A DNA stretch of 64,000 nucleotides from Frateuria hangzhouensis (GCF_026410505.1 NZ_JAPMIU010000007.1:150388-214387); one strand, 5' to 3'; positions 18,417 to 27,765 are shown, counted from the stretch's first letter. The notes: generated by a model from the letters alone, not told the origin. Numbers and translations: made by a program.

Positions 18417-18580
18417 GCGGATTCCTTCAGCCAGTTCGTGAGAATGCGGGCAGAGGCGGGGCAGCGATGCGCTCGTCGGGTCCAGCATAGCCCAACTGTG
18501 CCGTGCCGCGCGCGGTAAGCATTTGACGCGCTTGGCAGATCGGTTCCCGCGGCGGCCATTCGCCCGGGCGGGGCAGGCGC

Positions 18581-18589
18581 TGATATAGT
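18581..18589 (+). promoter_or_regulatory. Extended -10 promoter for the SapC-family gene
   Basis: TGATATAGT matches an extended -10 element (TGn followed by TATAGT). No good -35 is present at 17 bases, which is usual for extended -10 promoters. It would give a leader of about 75 bases before the GTG at 18672. Confidence 0.5.
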
Positions 18590-18671
18590 CACAGGTTCGC
18601 AACCCGACGCCGGGTTTGGGAGGGGGAGCCAGTGGCGGCGACCCCGGCACGGCGGGGCAGAGGTAAGAGAC

Positions 18672-19415
18672 GTGGCTGAAGTACTTTTCTACGAGCGCCC
18701 GGTGCCGCTCAACCGCACCCAGCACAAGGACCTGCGCCTGAAGAGCATGTCCGGCGTGAAGTTCGCGGCGGTCGCGCATTCGGTGCCGCTGACTGGCGCG
18801 GAGTTCCCGATGGCCGCACGCGACGTGCCGATCCTGTTCGCCGGCCAGAACATCGAAGACGCCGGCCCGATGGCATTGCTGGGCCTGCGCCAGAACGAGA
18901 ACCTGCTGGTGGACGAGAACGGCCACTGGGCACAGGGCGTCTACGTGCCGGCGTTCGTGCGCCGGTATCCCTTCATCCTGGCGGAAAAGCCCGCTGGCAC
19001 CGAAGGCGACGACTTCACCGTGTTCCTCGACGAGGCCTACGAAGGCTTCAGCCAGGACGAGGGCGAGCGCCTGTTCAAGGACGATGGTAGCGACAGCGAG
19101 ATGCTGGCCAACGCCGTCGGCTTCCTGGGCGAGTTCCAGCAGCACGTGGCGCGCACGCACTGGTTCATGGACCAGTTGCGCAAGCACGACCTGCTCGAGC
19201 CGCGCAACGTGCGGCTGGAGAAGGACGGCAACGCGATCAACCTCAACGGCCTGTTCGTGGTCAACGAGGAGAAGCTGCGCAAGCTCGACGAGAAGACCAC
19301 CCACGAGTTCCTCAAGGAAGGCGTGCTGGGCTGGATCTACGCGCACCTGCTGTCGCTGCCCAACATCGACCGCCTGGCGCAGCGCCTGGGCCAGCGCGAG
19401 AGCGCCCAGGCCTGA
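18672..19415 (+). CDS. SapC family protein (PF07277)
   Basis: 247 residues from a GTG at 18672 with AGAGG upstream. The family takes its name from a Campylobacter gene near the S-layer locus; the biochemical role is unknown. Typical features: FAAVAHSVPLTGAEFPMAAR near the N-terminus, VPILFAGQN, YVPAFVRRYPFILAE, and a C-terminal NGLFVVNEEKLRKL block. There is no signal peptide, so it is probably cytosolic. It has its own promoter and terminator and appears monocistronic. Confidence 0.85.
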   Translation: MAEVLFYERPVPLNRTQHKDLRLKSMSGVKFAAVAHSVPLTGAEFPMAARDVPILFAGQNIEDAGPMALLGLRQNENLLVDENGHWAQGVYVPAFVRRYPFILAEKPAGTEGDDFTVFLDEAYEGFSQDEGERLFKDDGSDSEMLANAVGFLGEFQQHVARTHWFMDQLRKHDLLEPRNVRLEKDGNAINLNGLFVVNEEKLRKLDEKTTHEFLKEGVLGWIYAHLLSLPNIDRLAQRLGQRESAQA

Positions 19416-19473
19416 GGCGACCATGCCCGCCGCCGGGGGCGGCGGGCATCGGAATCCGCGTAATGCACTCTTG

Positions 19474-19503
19474 AAGGATGGCGCGATGCGCCATCCTTTT
19501 TTT
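19474..19503 (+). terminator. Rho-independent terminator of the SapC-family gene
   Basis: 11-bp stem AAGGATGGCGC (19474-19484), loop GAT, GCGCCATCCTT (19488-19498), then a T-run to 19503. A second perfect GC hairpin without T-run precedes it at 19423-19449. Confidence 0.9.
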
Positions 19504-19645
19504 CGTGGCGGCTGGGATCTCCGGCTACCGGACGTTGCGCCGCTCCACGGCCGTATCCCGGCTCAAGGGCTCGGCCGGGCGAAGCTTTCGGCCTTTGCAT
19601 GGGCTGCTGCCCGGACGATACTCGAGCGTCCTCCAGGAGACCGCC

Positions 19646-19993
19646 ATGCGCTACCACGGAAGCTGCCACTGCGGCCGCATCGCCTACGACGTCGAAGGCG
19701 AGCTCGACAAAGCGATCGACTGCAACTGCTCGCACTGCAGCCGCAAGGGCTACCTGCTGTGGTTCGTGCCGCGCGAGCAACTCGCGCTGGCCACGCCCGA
19801 GCAGGACATGTCCACCTATACCTTCAACAAGCACGCCATCGAACACCGCTTCTGCCCCACCTGCGGCTGCGCCCCGTTCGGCCTGGGCAACGCGCCCGAC
19901 GGCACGGCCATGGCCGCGATCAACGTGCGCTGCCTGGAAGGGGTGGAACTGGCCGGGCTTCCGCGCGTGCCGGTGGATGGCCGCAGCTTCTAG
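19646..19993 (+). CDS. GFA/CENP-V family zinc-binding protein
   Basis: 115 residues with AGGAGA just before the ATG at 19646. Zinc-ligand cysteines appear as CHCG (about 8-11), CNCSHCSRKG (about 27-36) and CPTCGCAPFG (about 70-79), the pattern of the glutathione-dependent formaldehyde-activating (Gfa) fold. Family members are small beta-fold proteins; most, like this one, have no demonstrated substrate and the name should not be taken as proof of formaldehyde metabolism. It ends convergently with, and overlaps by 4 bases, the small gene on the other strand. Confidence 0.85.
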   Translation: MRYHGSCHCGRIAYDVEGELDKAIDCNCSHCSRKGYLLWFVPREQLALATPEQDMSTYTFNKHAIEHRFCPTCGCAPFGLGNAPDGTAMAAINVRCLEGVELAGLPRVPVDGRSF

Positions 19994-20256
19994 CCCGGTG
20001 AGGCGGGCTTGCCACCGCCGCGTGCCGGTTCGCTGGCCGGGCTGCGCCCGAGCTGCGGGGGCGCCCGCCGTTGCGGGGTGACGACGACATCGCGGGCTTT
20101 TCGTTCCTGCGCCCGCCGAAGCTCGTTGGCATGGTGGAACGCCAGCAGCCGGGCGCGGATCTGCGGCGGTGCGTACAGCAGGTCGCAATCGGCCCGCGCG
20201 GGACCGGCGGCGGTCAGCAAGGCGGCAAGGGCAAATGTCAGGGGCAGTCGGGACAT
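19990..20256 (-). CDS. Small secreted protein of unknown function
   Basis: 88 residues. The ATG at 20256 is preceded by AGGAG at 8 bases and begins a good signal peptide (LPLTFALAALLTAAGPARA, cleavage near residue 22). The mature part is short, basic and Pro/Gly-rich at its end, with one Cys and the segment PPQIRARLLAFHHANELRRA. No family is recognised. The signal peptide and ribosome-binding site make it a credible gene despite its size. Confidence 0.55.
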   Translation of the reverse strand: MSRLPLTFALAALLTAAGPARADCDLLYAPPQIRARLLAFHHANELRRAQERKARDVVVTPQRRAPPQLGRSPASEPARGGGKPASPG

Positions 20257-20326
20257 GGCAGGGCTCCTGCGGGGGATCTGCCATCCTGCGGCTGGCGGAC
20301 AGCCGTGACCCTCCGGATCCTGCGCG

Positions 20327-20800
20327 TCAGCGCACCGGCTTGACCATCCGCAACAGGTCGACGCCGTAGCCGGCGGCCTCGTAGATCGCGCGGGCGCGCT
20401 CGTTGCCCGGGAACACGGCCAGCGTGACCAGCGCGCAGCGGTGTTCGCGTGCCCATTGCTCCGCGTGTTCCATCAGCGCCTTGCCCACGCCGCGGCCTTC
20501 GTAGGCCGGCGCCACGGCGAGGTTGTTGACGTGGCAGTTGGTGCGGCCGGTGAAGAAATCCTGCGTCTTGCGCAGTTCGATGAAGCCGGCCACCGTGCCC
20601 TGGTCGTCCTCGGCGACGAACAGGAAGTCGTTGGCGGTGCCGTCCTCCAGATGGCACAGCAGATCCTTGCGGATGCCATCGATGCATTCGTGCCGCTTGC
20701 GCCAGGATGGCAGCGGGAAATCCACGAAGCGCGGGACCAGCCCGAGGATGAAATCGTCGTCGTCTTCGGCCAGACGGATCAGGAAGCGGTTGTCGCTCAT
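20327..20800 (-). CDS. GNAT-family N-acetyltransferase
   Basis: 157 residues from the ATG at 20800. The GNAT acetyl-CoA site is clear: VNNLAVAPAYEGRGVGKALM, including the R/Q-x-x-G-x-G/A pyrophosphate loop GRGVGKA (about residue 108), followed by the C-terminal ALVTLAVFPGNERARAIYEA strand-helix motif. It transfers an acetyl group from acetyl-CoA to an amine; the substrate cannot be told from sequence. The frame stays open further upstream without a better start. No operon partner. Confidence 0.85.
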   Translation of the reverse strand: MSDNRFLIRLAEDDDDFILGLVPRFVDFPLPSWRKRHECIDGIRKDLLCHLEDGTANDFLFVAEDDQGTVAGFIELRKTQDFFTGRTNCHVNNLAVAPAYEGRGVGKALMEHAEQWAREHRCALVTLAVFPGNERARAIYEAAGYGVDLLRMVKPVR

Positions 20801-21110
20801 GCGGCGGTCGTTCGTTGGCAACGATGGGAGCGGTTCTACACCGAGCGGGCGCGATGGGGAAGCCCCATCCGGCGTTCGGCGTCGACGTTCCTGGGCGGCA
20901 AGCCAGCTCTTGGGCGTCGCATTCATCACATTCCCTGCGAGCCCCGATCTTTCACCCCGGTCCTCTCCGCGGCCGGAGGCAGAGGCTTTCAAGACCACGC
21001 CGTGCTGGACGTGGCCCACCATCGCTCCTATCGCGGCCAGGAGCTGCCGACCGCACCGTAGGCTCTTCCTCAAGTCGACCTGTCTTTCAAGGTGTTCTTG
21101 GAGGAAGACC
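20801..21110. other. Intergenic stretch with no recognised feature
   Basis: About 310 bases between the acetyltransferase start and the hydrolase stop. I see no convincing coding frame, terminator, tRNA or palindrome here; frames crossing it are GC-rich chance frames. Confidence 0.5.
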
Positions 21111-23066
21111 TCAGTCGCTGACGACGGGGAGGGCGATGAAGCTCGCCTTTCCGGGCGCGTGGTAGATGCGCTGGGTCGCCTTCACGTAGTCGGCCGGCTT
21201 CGCGTTGAAGATGTTGGGTACGAACGTCTGCGGATTGCGGTCGTACAGCGGGAACCAGCTCGACTGCACCTGCACCATCAGCCGGTGGCCGGGCAGGAAC
21301 ACGTGGTTGGCGTTGGGCAGGCTGAAGCGGTAGTCCAGCGGCCGGTTGGCCGACAGCGGCGCGGGCTTGTCGAAGCCGGTGCGGTAGCGGCCGCGGAAAA
21401 TGTCCATCGCCACAGCCAACTGGTATCCGCCCATCTCCGGCTGCTCGGCGACCTGGTCAGGATAGACGTCGATCAGCTTGACCACCCAGTCGCTGTCGGT
21501 GCCGCTGGTGGAGGCGACCAGGTGCACTTCCGGCGCGCCGGCGATCGCCAGCGGCGCGGTCAGCGGCTCGGAGACGTAGGTCAGCACGTCGGTGCGGCCG
21601 GAGGCCTCGCGCTGGTCATCGACCAGCCATTGCGACCAGGTCAGGCCGTTGTCGTAGCCCATCGGCTGGCTCGGGCGGGCGCGGTAGGGCACCGGATGGG
21701 CCGGGTCGGCGATGTACTCGTCGTAGGCGGCGCCGCGGGCGGGTGCATCGAAGCCGAGCTTGAGGCCGGGCTCCAGGTACAGCGCGCGGCTGGCCGTGGC
21801 GCAGCCCTGCTCGCAGGCGAGCGGCCACCGGTCCAGCCGCTGCCACTGGTTGGTGCCGGTCTGGAAGGCGGTGACCGGAGCAAGGTCGGCGCTGGGCGCG
21901 CCATCCTTGAGGTACTGCGCCAGGAACGGCCGCAGGATGTGCTCGCGGAAGTACCTGGCCGTATCGCTGCCGAAGCGGATCGCGCCCAGCGAGCTGCCTT
22001 CGGCAATCTCCTGGCCATGGTGCCACGGGCCCATCACCAGCTTGACCATCTGGCCGCCGGTGTCCTTGGACTTGATCGCGCGGTAGACGGCCGGCGCGCC
22101 GTAGATGTCCTCCTGGTCCCACAGGCTGTGCACCAGCATCACCGGTACCTTCAGCGGCTGTTTCGCCAGCAGCTTGTCGACGGCCTGGTCCGACCAGAAG
22201 GCGTCGTAGGCCGGGTGCGCCACGATCTTGTTCCAGAAACCCAGCTGTTCCATGCCATAGGCGGTGCCCAGCGCCCCGGCCGAGCCGTAGTGCATGAACA
22301 TGTCGTAGGTGTCGTGGTAGTTCGACCACCAGCGGATCGAGTTGTCGCGGCTGGCCTCCTGCTCGTAGATGTAACTCATGTTCTGCTGGCGGAAGGCGCC
22401 GTGGTGGAACCAGTCGTCGCCCATCCAGCCATCGACCATCGGGTTCATCGGCACCGACACCTTCAGCGCCGGGTGCGGGTTGACCAGCGCCATCAGCGGC
22501 TCGAAGCCGTCGTAGGAAATGCCCAGCGTGCCGACCTTGCCATTGGATTCGGGGACGTGCTTCACCAGCCAGTCGATGGTGTCGTAGGTGTCGGTGGCAT
22601 CGTCGACCGGGGTGGGATTCTGCGGACCGTGCACGGGGCGATTCATCACGTAGTCGCCCTCGGAGCCGTACTTGCCGCGCACGTCCTGCACCACGCGGAT
22701 GTAGCCGTCCTCGACGATCACGTCGGTGGCGTTGTCGTAGCCCTGCAGCATGGGCGCCAGGCGGCCGCTCATGGTGTGGCTGGTCAGCGCGTCGGCGTCG
22801 TAGGGCGTGCGGGTGAGCAGGATGCCGGCGTGCGCCGCTCCCTTGGGCACCAGGATCACGGTATGCAGCTTCACGCCGTCGCGCATCGGGATCATCACCA
22901 CGCGGCGTTCGTAGTCGAAGCTGGCGGTGACGGGCTTGAACTGCGTCGGCGTTTCGCTGGGGTAGGCCGGATACTTCGCCTGCGGCGGTTCGGCGGCGGG
23001 CAGGGCGGTGCTGGCGGCGAGCAGCAGGGACAGCAGCGCGGAACGGGCGGCGAGGTGTGGCTTCAC
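21111..23066 (-). CDS. CocE/NonD-family hydrolase, alpha-amino-acid ester hydrolase type
   Basis: 651 residues from a GTG at 23066, with GGGGAG upstream and a signal peptide (cleavage after LPAA, residue about 25), so it is exported. Alpha/beta-hydrolase: nucleophile Ser184 in GTLGISYDGF, acid Asp in VHSLWDQEDIYG, and His in GPWHHGQ. It has the X-Pro dipeptidyl-peptidase-like cap and C-terminal jelly-roll domain (LVASTSGTDSDWVVKLIDVY). This matches the alpha-amino-acid ester hydrolases of Xanthomonas, which cleave or transfer amino-acyl esters and beta-lactam side chains; related glutaryl-acylases and cocaine esterase share the fold. The true substrate is not inferable. Confidence 0.85.
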   Translation of the reverse strand: MKPHLAARSALLSLLLAASTALPAAEPPQAKYPAYPSETPTQFKPVTASFDYERRVVMIPMRDGVKLHTVILVPKGAAHAGILLTRTPYDADALTSHTMSGRLAPMLQGYDNATDVIVEDGYIRVVQDVRGKYGSEGDYVMNRPVHGPQNPTPVDDATDTYDTIDWLVKHVPESNGKVGTLGISYDGFEPLMALVNPHPALKVSVPMNPMVDGWMGDDWFHHGAFRQQNMSYIYEQEASRDNSIRWWSNYHDTYDMFMHYGSAGALGTAYGMEQLGFWNKIVAHPAYDAFWSDQAVDKLLAKQPLKVPVMLVHSLWDQEDIYGAPAVYRAIKSKDTGGQMVKLVMGPWHHGQEIAEGSSLGAIRFGSDTARYFREHILRPFLAQYLKDGAPSADLAPVTAFQTGTNQWQRLDRWPLACEQGCATASRALYLEPGLKLGFDAPARGAAYDEYIADPAHPVPYRARPSQPMGYDNGLTWSQWLVDDQREASGRTDVLTYVSEPLTAPLAIAGAPEVHLVASTSGTDSDWVVKLIDVYPDQVAEQPEMGGYQLAVAMDIFRGRYRTGFDKPAPLSANRPLDYRFSLPNANHVFLPGHRLMVQVQSSWFPLYDRNPQTFVPNIFNAKPADYVKATQRIYHAPGKASFIALPVVSD

Positions 23067-23287
23067 GATAGGGCTCCCCTGGGGCGACCGGGCTAGCGTA
23101 GCCCGATCGGAGGCGAGGTGCGCGAGCGCAGTCCGGGTCGGAGCCCACGGCGTGAACCCGGATCTGGCGAACGTCCCTTCGGCTCCGGCGCTACTCGCCT
23201 GTGCTCACGACGAACGGGACTTTTTCTGCGGTGCGTGGCGCCGAAGTCGAAGCGCCTGCGTCAAGCCTCAACGCTATCGTCGCGGGA

Positions 23288-24673
23288 TCAACTGGTCAGC
23301 GCGTGCAGGAACGCATTGCGCCAGGCGGTCAGGTCATGCCGCTGCAACACGTCCATCATCGACCGCCAGCGCGCGATGCGCTCGCGTTGCGGCATGGCCA
23401 GTGCGCGCTCCAGCGCATCGGCCACCTCGACCGTGTCGGCGGGGTTGACCAGCAGCGCCTCGGTCAGCTCCTGCGCGGCGCCGGCGAAGCGCGAGAGCAC
23501 CAGCACGCCGGGGTTCTTCGGATCCTGGCTGGCGACGTATTCCTTGGCCACCAGGTTCATGCCGTCGCGCAGCGGCGTGACCAGGCCCACCCGCGCCACA
23601 CGGTAATAGCCGGCCAGCAGGGTGTGCGGGAAGGACTGGTTCACGTAACGGATCGGCACCCATTCCGGCGTGGCGAACGTGCCGTTGATGTGGCCAGCGC
23701 TGCGTTCCAGTTCGCGGCGGATCAACCGGTACTCCGGCACCGCGCCGCGCGAGGGCGGCGCGATCTGCAGCAAGGTAACCCGGCTGTGCAGCGAGGGGGA
23801 GCGCTCGAGCAGGTGGGCGAGAGCTCCGAAGCGCTCGGCCAGGCCCTTGGAGTAATCCAGCCGGTCGACGCCGATGATCAGCGCGCGGCCGTCGAGGCTC
23901 TCGAACAGCTGCTTGACCCCCGGCTCGCTGGCCGCGCGGCGCGCGATGTCGGCCACTTCGGCGGTGTCGATGCTGATCGGGAACACGCCGGCACGGAACA
24001 GGCGCCCGTTGGCCGCGCGCAGGCGGCCGCCCGGGCGCATCGCGCCGCCGACCTCGTGCAGGAAGTAGTCCTCCAGCGCGCGCAGGTCGCGCGCGGTGTG
24101 CAGGCCCACCAGGTCATAGCTGGCCAGCGTCTCGAGCAGTTCGCGGTGCTTGGGCAGCGCGATCAGCAGCGCCGCGGCGGGCAACGGCGTGTGCAGGAAG
24201 AAGCCGATGCGGTTGCGCACGCCGCGCTCGCGCAACATCGCGGCCAGGGGAATCAGGTGGTAGTCGTGCGCCCAGATGATGTCATCCGGGCCGAGCAGCT
24301 TGACCAGTTCGTCGGCGAAAATCGCGTTGACCCGCAGATAGCCTTCCAGATGGCTGCGCTGGTAATCGACCAGGTCCGGCCGGTAATGGAACAGCGGCCA
24401 CAGGGTGCGATTGGCGAAGCCGGCGTAGAAGTCGTCATGGTCGGCGCGCGACAGATCGATGGTCACGTAGTCGATCGGGCCATCGGCCAGATGATGCTGC
24501 TCCTCGGCGCTGCGGGAAGCGAGCTTGCCGCTCCAGCCGAACCACAGGCCGCCGCGTTCCTGCAGTGCCGCGCGCATGGCCGAGGCAAGGCCGCCGGTCG
24601 CGGTCTGCTTGGGCATGGCCACGCGGTTGGATACCACGACCAGCCGTCCCGGCTTTTTGCCGGTGCGGCTCAT
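23288..24673 (-). CDS. otsA: Trehalose-6-phosphate synthase OtsA (GT20)
   Basis: 461 residues. Transfers glucose from UDP-glucose to glucose-6-phosphate to make trehalose-6-phosphate, an osmoprotectant precursor. GT20 features: RLVVVSNRVAMP at the N-terminus, GLWFGWSG, PLFHYRPDLVDY, the WAHDYHLIPLA motif, GVFPISID, and the donor-site segment VDRLDYSKGL, followed by TPLRDGMNLVAKEYVA. Length and order are normal for OtsA. It lies 69 bases downstream of otsB on the same strand and is probably cotranscribed with it. Confidence 0.95.
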   Translation of the reverse strand: MSRTGKKPGRLVVVSNRVAMPKQTATGGLASAMRAALQERGGLWFGWSGKLASRSAEEQHHLADGPIDYVTIDLSRADHDDFYAGFANRTLWPLFHYRPDLVDYQRSHLEGYLRVNAIFADELVKLLGPDDIIWAHDYHLIPLAAMLRERGVRNRIGFFLHTPLPAAALLIALPKHRELLETLASYDLVGLHTARDLRALEDYFLHEVGGAMRPGGRLRAANGRLFRAGVFPISIDTAEVADIARRAASEPGVKQLFESLDGRALIIGVDRLDYSKGLAERFGALAHLLERSPSLHSRVTLLQIAPPSRGAVPEYRLIRRELERSAGHINGTFATPEWVPIRYVNQSFPHTLLAGYYRVARVGLVTPLRDGMNLVAKEYVASQDPKNPGVLVLSRFAGAAQELTEALLVNPADTVEVADALERALAMPQRERIARWRSMMDVLQRHDLTAWRNAFLHALTS

Positions 24674-24742
24674 CGTCCATCCCCGGGGTGGACGCGGTTG
24701 CGGCCTGGCCCGACCGTGCGGTCGTCGCCGGTGGCCTCCAGC

Positions 24743-25597
24743 TCAGCGCTGGCGGGTTGGTGGCTGCCCTCCGCCGTTGTCGGCATCGATGGAAACTCCC
24801 TTTGCATTGTCTGGTCCGTGGTCGAACGCATCCCGCACCCGATCCAGCCAAGCCTGGACGGCGGCCGGGCTAGGCAGCGTGAACCGGGCTGCGGTCGGCT
24901 CGCGCCAGCCGACCCGCACGCTCAGGCCGCCGGCGCGATTGACCGCCGCGAAAGCGTGCTCATCGGTCAGGTCGTCGCCGAGGTAGACCGGCGTGCGGCC
25001 GGTGAAGGGCGGCCGCTGCATCAGTTCCTCCACGACCCGGCCCTTGTCCATGCCGGCCGGCTTGAACTCCATCACCAGGTTGCCCGGTTGCAATTCGTAG
25101 CCGTGCAACCCGGCGGCCACGGCCTCGGCCGCCTCGCGCAGAGCGGGCAGGCGGTCCGGGGCGCGCCGGCAATGCAGGGCCATGGCGTGCTGCTTGTCTT
25201 CCAGCTGCACGCCGTCCAGCCGTGCGGCCAGGGCCTGCACCGCGGCGCGCATGCGCGCCTGGTCGGCCGGGTCGACGGTGATCCGGCGGACCAGGCCATC
25301 GGCGTGGCGCAGCTCGTAGCCATGCAGGCCGGCAAGCGCCCAGGCGGGTGCGCCAAAGAGGCGATCGAGGCTGTCCACGCCGCGCCCGCTGACCAGCGCC
25401 AGCGCACCGTCGAGGCGATCGTGGAGCGTCTGCAGCAGCGCTTTCAGCCCGGGCGGGACGAACACCGCGTCCGGATCGTCGACGAACTCCAGCAGGCAGC
25501 CGTCCACGTCCAGGAACAGGGCCCAGCGTGAGCCCGCAACGGGCAACGGGGGCGCCGGCAAGGGCGCGTTCACGCGGACGGGCTCGGGCGAAGACAT
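24743..25597 (-). CDS. otsB: Trehalose-6-phosphate phosphatase OtsB (HAD family)
   Basis: 284 residues from the ATG at 25597. Removes phosphate from trehalose-6-phosphate to give trehalose. HAD motif I reads FLDVDGCLLE, with Asp nucleophile and Asp acid/base but Cys where Thr is usual (DxDGT). Motif II Ser is in LALVSGRG and motif III/IV in VYLGDDLTDEHAF, followed by GLSVRVG. First gene of an otsB-otsA pair. In many Xanthomonadales a GH15 glucoamylase gene lies between otsB and otsA; it is absent here. Confidence 0.92.
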   Translation of the reverse strand: MSSPEPVRVNAPLPAPPLPVAGSRWALFLDVDGCLLEFVDDPDAVFVPPGLKALLQTLHDRLDGALALVSGRGVDSLDRLFGAPAWALAGLHGYELRHADGLVRRITVDPADQARMRAAVQALAARLDGVQLEDKQHAMALHCRRAPDRLPALREAAEAVAAGLHGYELQPGNLVMEFKPAGMDKGRVVEELMQRPPFTGRTPVYLGDDLTDEHAFAAVNRAGGLSVRVGWREPTAARFTLPSPAAVQAWLDRVRDAFDHGPDNAKGVSIDADNGGGQPPTRQR

Positions 25598-25660
25598 CGG
25601 GGCCAAGCCTAGCAAAGGCGGTGTGAAAGCCGAATCCGGACCGGACCCGCAGGGGCGTGG

Positions 25661-26983
25661 CTACTGTTCGTCGTCGGCCGCTTCGATGCGTGGCGCCGGC
25701 GTCACCAGCAGCTTGTCGATGCGGGCGCCATCCAGGTCCACCACTTCGAAACGGATCCCGCGCCAGGCGAACACCTCGCCCACTTGCGGGATGTGGCCCA
25801 GCGCCGTCATCACCATGCCGGCAGCGGTGCGGAATTCGTGCTCCTCCTCGCCGGGCAGGCGGTCAAGGTGCAGCAGTTCGCGCAGGTCCTCGGTTGAGAG
25901 CGAGCCGTCGATCAGCCAGCTGCCGTCCTCGCGCGGCACGATCGGCGAGTGCTCCTCGTTGCCGCCGTGTCCAAGCTGGCTGGCGCCGACCACCGCGGCG
26001 AGCAGGTCGTTGAGTGTGACCAGGCCTTCGATGTCGCCGTACTCGTCGACCACCAGCGCCATCGGCGTTTCGGCATCGCGGAATTCCTCCAGCAGATCCA
26101 TCGCGCGCGCCGTGGCCGGTACGTACAGCGGCTTGGCGAGCTGGCGGAACAGCTCCGGCGCGCCGCCGCCGATCTCGCCGATCAGGCTCTTGACCTCCAG
26201 CACGCCGACCACGTCGCTTTCGTCGCCCTGGTAGACCGGGTAGCGCGAGTAGGGCGTCTCGCGCATCACCGCGATGTTCTCCTCGCGCGGCGCGGCGTGG
26301 TCCAGCCAGGCGATGCGCATGCGCGGGGTCATGACGCTGTCGACGGTGCGGTCGCCCAGGCGCAGCACGCGGTTGACCATGTTGTGCTCGTCCGCGTCGA
26401 GCACGCCCTGTTCGGCGCTTTCGGCCACCAGCAGGCGGATTTCCTCTTCGGTGACCCGCCCCTGGCCTTGGCGGCGCACGCCGAACAGACGCAGCAACAG
26501 GCCGCTGGAGGCGTTGACCAGCCACACGAAGGGCAGGGTGAAGCGCGCCAGCAACAGCATCGGCACCGCCACCACCGAGGAGATCCGCTCGGGCGCAGAC
26601 AGCGCCAGCCGCTTGGGCAGCAACTCGCCGATCACCACCTGGATGTAGGAGATCACCACGAAGCCCAGCACCACGCCCAGGCCACGCGCGTAGGGCGCCA
26701 GCCAGCCCCCCGCGCTGCCCTGCAGCGAGGTGGCGAAGTGCTCGGCCAGGCGGTCGCCGGCCAGCGCGCCGGTGACCAGCATCACCAGCGTGATGCCCAC
26801 CTGCACGGTGGAGAGGAAATGCTCCGGCGCCTCGGCGTGGCGCAGGGCGACACGGGCCTGCCGGCTGCCCTGGGCCATCTGCTTGAGGCGGCTCTTGCGG
26901 GAGGCGATCAGGGCCATTTCCGACAGCGCGAAAAGGCCGTTGAGCACAGACAGCAGGATCACGAGCGCGATATCGGTCAGCAT
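25661..26983 (-). CDS. CNNM/CorC-type membrane protein with CBS domains (hemolysin C family)
   Basis: 440 residues from the ATG at 26983. Layout: DUF21/CNNM membrane domain (about 1-180) with helices such as LTDIALVILLSVLNGLFALS and a conserved polar LFALSEMALIASRKSRL segment; two CBS domains (about 200-330; VMTPRMRIAWLD, GVLEVKSLI, MALVVDEYGDIEGLVTL); C-terminal CorC_HlyC domain (about 340-430) that includes AAGMVMTALGHIP. The family is linked to Mg/Co homeostasis; the hemolysin label is historical. Divergent from the phosphate-transport pair. Which ion it handles is not shown by sequence. Confidence 0.87.
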   Translation of the reverse strand: MLTDIALVILLSVLNGLFALSEMALIASRKSRLKQMAQGSRQARVALRHAEAPEHFLSTVQVGITLVMLVTGALAGDRLAEHFATSLQGSAGGWLAPYARGLGVVLGFVVISYIQVVIGELLPKRLALSAPERISSVVAVPMLLLARFTLPFVWLVNASSGLLLRLFGVRRQGQGRVTEEEIRLLVAESAEQGVLDADEHNMVNRVLRLGDRTVDSVMTPRMRIAWLDHAAPREENIAVMRETPYSRYPVYQGDESDVVGVLEVKSLIGEIGGGAPELFRQLAKPLYVPATARAMDLLEEFRDAETPMALVVDEYGDIEGLVTLNDLLAAVVGASQLGHGGNEEHSPIVPREDGSWLIDGSLSTEDLRELLHLDRLPGEEEHEFRTAAGMVMTALGHIPQVGEVFAWRGIRFEVVDLDGARIDKLLVTPAPRIEAADDEQ

Positions 26984-27125
26984 CGCGGCAGGGGTTCTGG
27001 GGGAGGCATGGGGGCAAGTGTAAGGCTTGTGACGGGCCAGCCCACAATACGTGGCCGTGCGTGAAGCCGCGGCGCTCCTGTACCATTCCGTCGTTTCCCC
27101 TCCATTTTCCCCCGGGCATCCACGC

Positions 27126-27755
27126 ATGTTTTCACTGCAGACCATCTTCGGTAAGGGCGACAAGTTCTACGGCCTGCTCGAACAGAGCGCCGGCGCCGCC
27201 CACGAGAGCGCCAAGGCGCTGCGGCAGATGCTGGAGAACACCGATCGGGCCCCGGTGATGGCCGACTTCACCGGCGCCCGCGCCCGCGAGAAGGCGCTGG
27301 CCGCGCAGATCAGCGAGGAGCTGGTCAATACCTTCGTCACCGCGCTGGACCGCGAGGACATCGAGGCGCTCAACTCGGCGCTGTACAAGATCCCCAAGAC
27401 GATCGAGAAGTTCGCCGAGCGCTATTCGATCGTGGCCGAGCGCGTCGCCGACGTGAACTTCGCCCAGCGCGCGTGCGTGCTGGAGGAGTCGGTCAGCGTG
27501 GTGGTCGAGATGATCGGCGAACTGCGCCACGGCTTGCGCATTGACCCGGTCAAGAAGCTGCAGGACCGCCTGCAGGCGCTCGAATCGGAAGGCGACCGCA
27601 TGCTGCTGGCGCCCTACCGCACGCTGTACCTGGAAGGCCAGGACGCGATGAAGGCGATGCTCGCCAAGGATCTGTTCGAGCTGATCGAGAAGGCGATCGA
27701 CAAGTGCCGCGACGTCGGCAACATCGTCTATTCGATCGTGCTGAAGAACTCCTGA
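27126..27755 (+). CDS. DUF47 (PhoU-like) regulator of phosphate transport
   Basis: 209 residues from the ATG at 27126 (MFSLQTIFGKGDKFYGLLEQ). DUF47 proteins are all-helical PhoU-like proteins almost always encoded next to a Pit-type phosphate transporter and thought to control it. Visible are the acidic metal-binding-type motifs ESAKAL (first helix) and EKAIDKCRDVGN near the C-terminus, both characteristic. The Pit gene begins 10 bases after its stop, so they form one operon. Confidence 0.9.
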   Translation: MFSLQTIFGKGDKFYGLLEQSAGAAHESAKALRQMLENTDRAPVMADFTGARAREKALAAQISEELVNTFVTALDREDIEALNSALYKIPKTIEKFAERYSIVAERVADVNFAQRACVLEESVSVVVEMIGELRHGLRIDPVKKLQDRLQALESEGDRMLLAPYRTLYLEGQDAMKAMLAKDLFELIEKAIDKCRDVGNIVYSIVLKNS

Positions 27756-27765
27756 GAGCCTGCTC

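Noticed and set aside
19423..19449. Perfect 12-bp GC hairpin after the SapC-family gene as a terminator
   Set aside because: It lacks a T-run; the hairpin at 19474 with a T-run is the better terminator. It may be a leftover from a repeat.
20801..21110. Coding frames in the gap before the CocE-type hydrolase
   Set aside because: Frames are shadows running into the neighbouring genes with no start signal or recognisable product.
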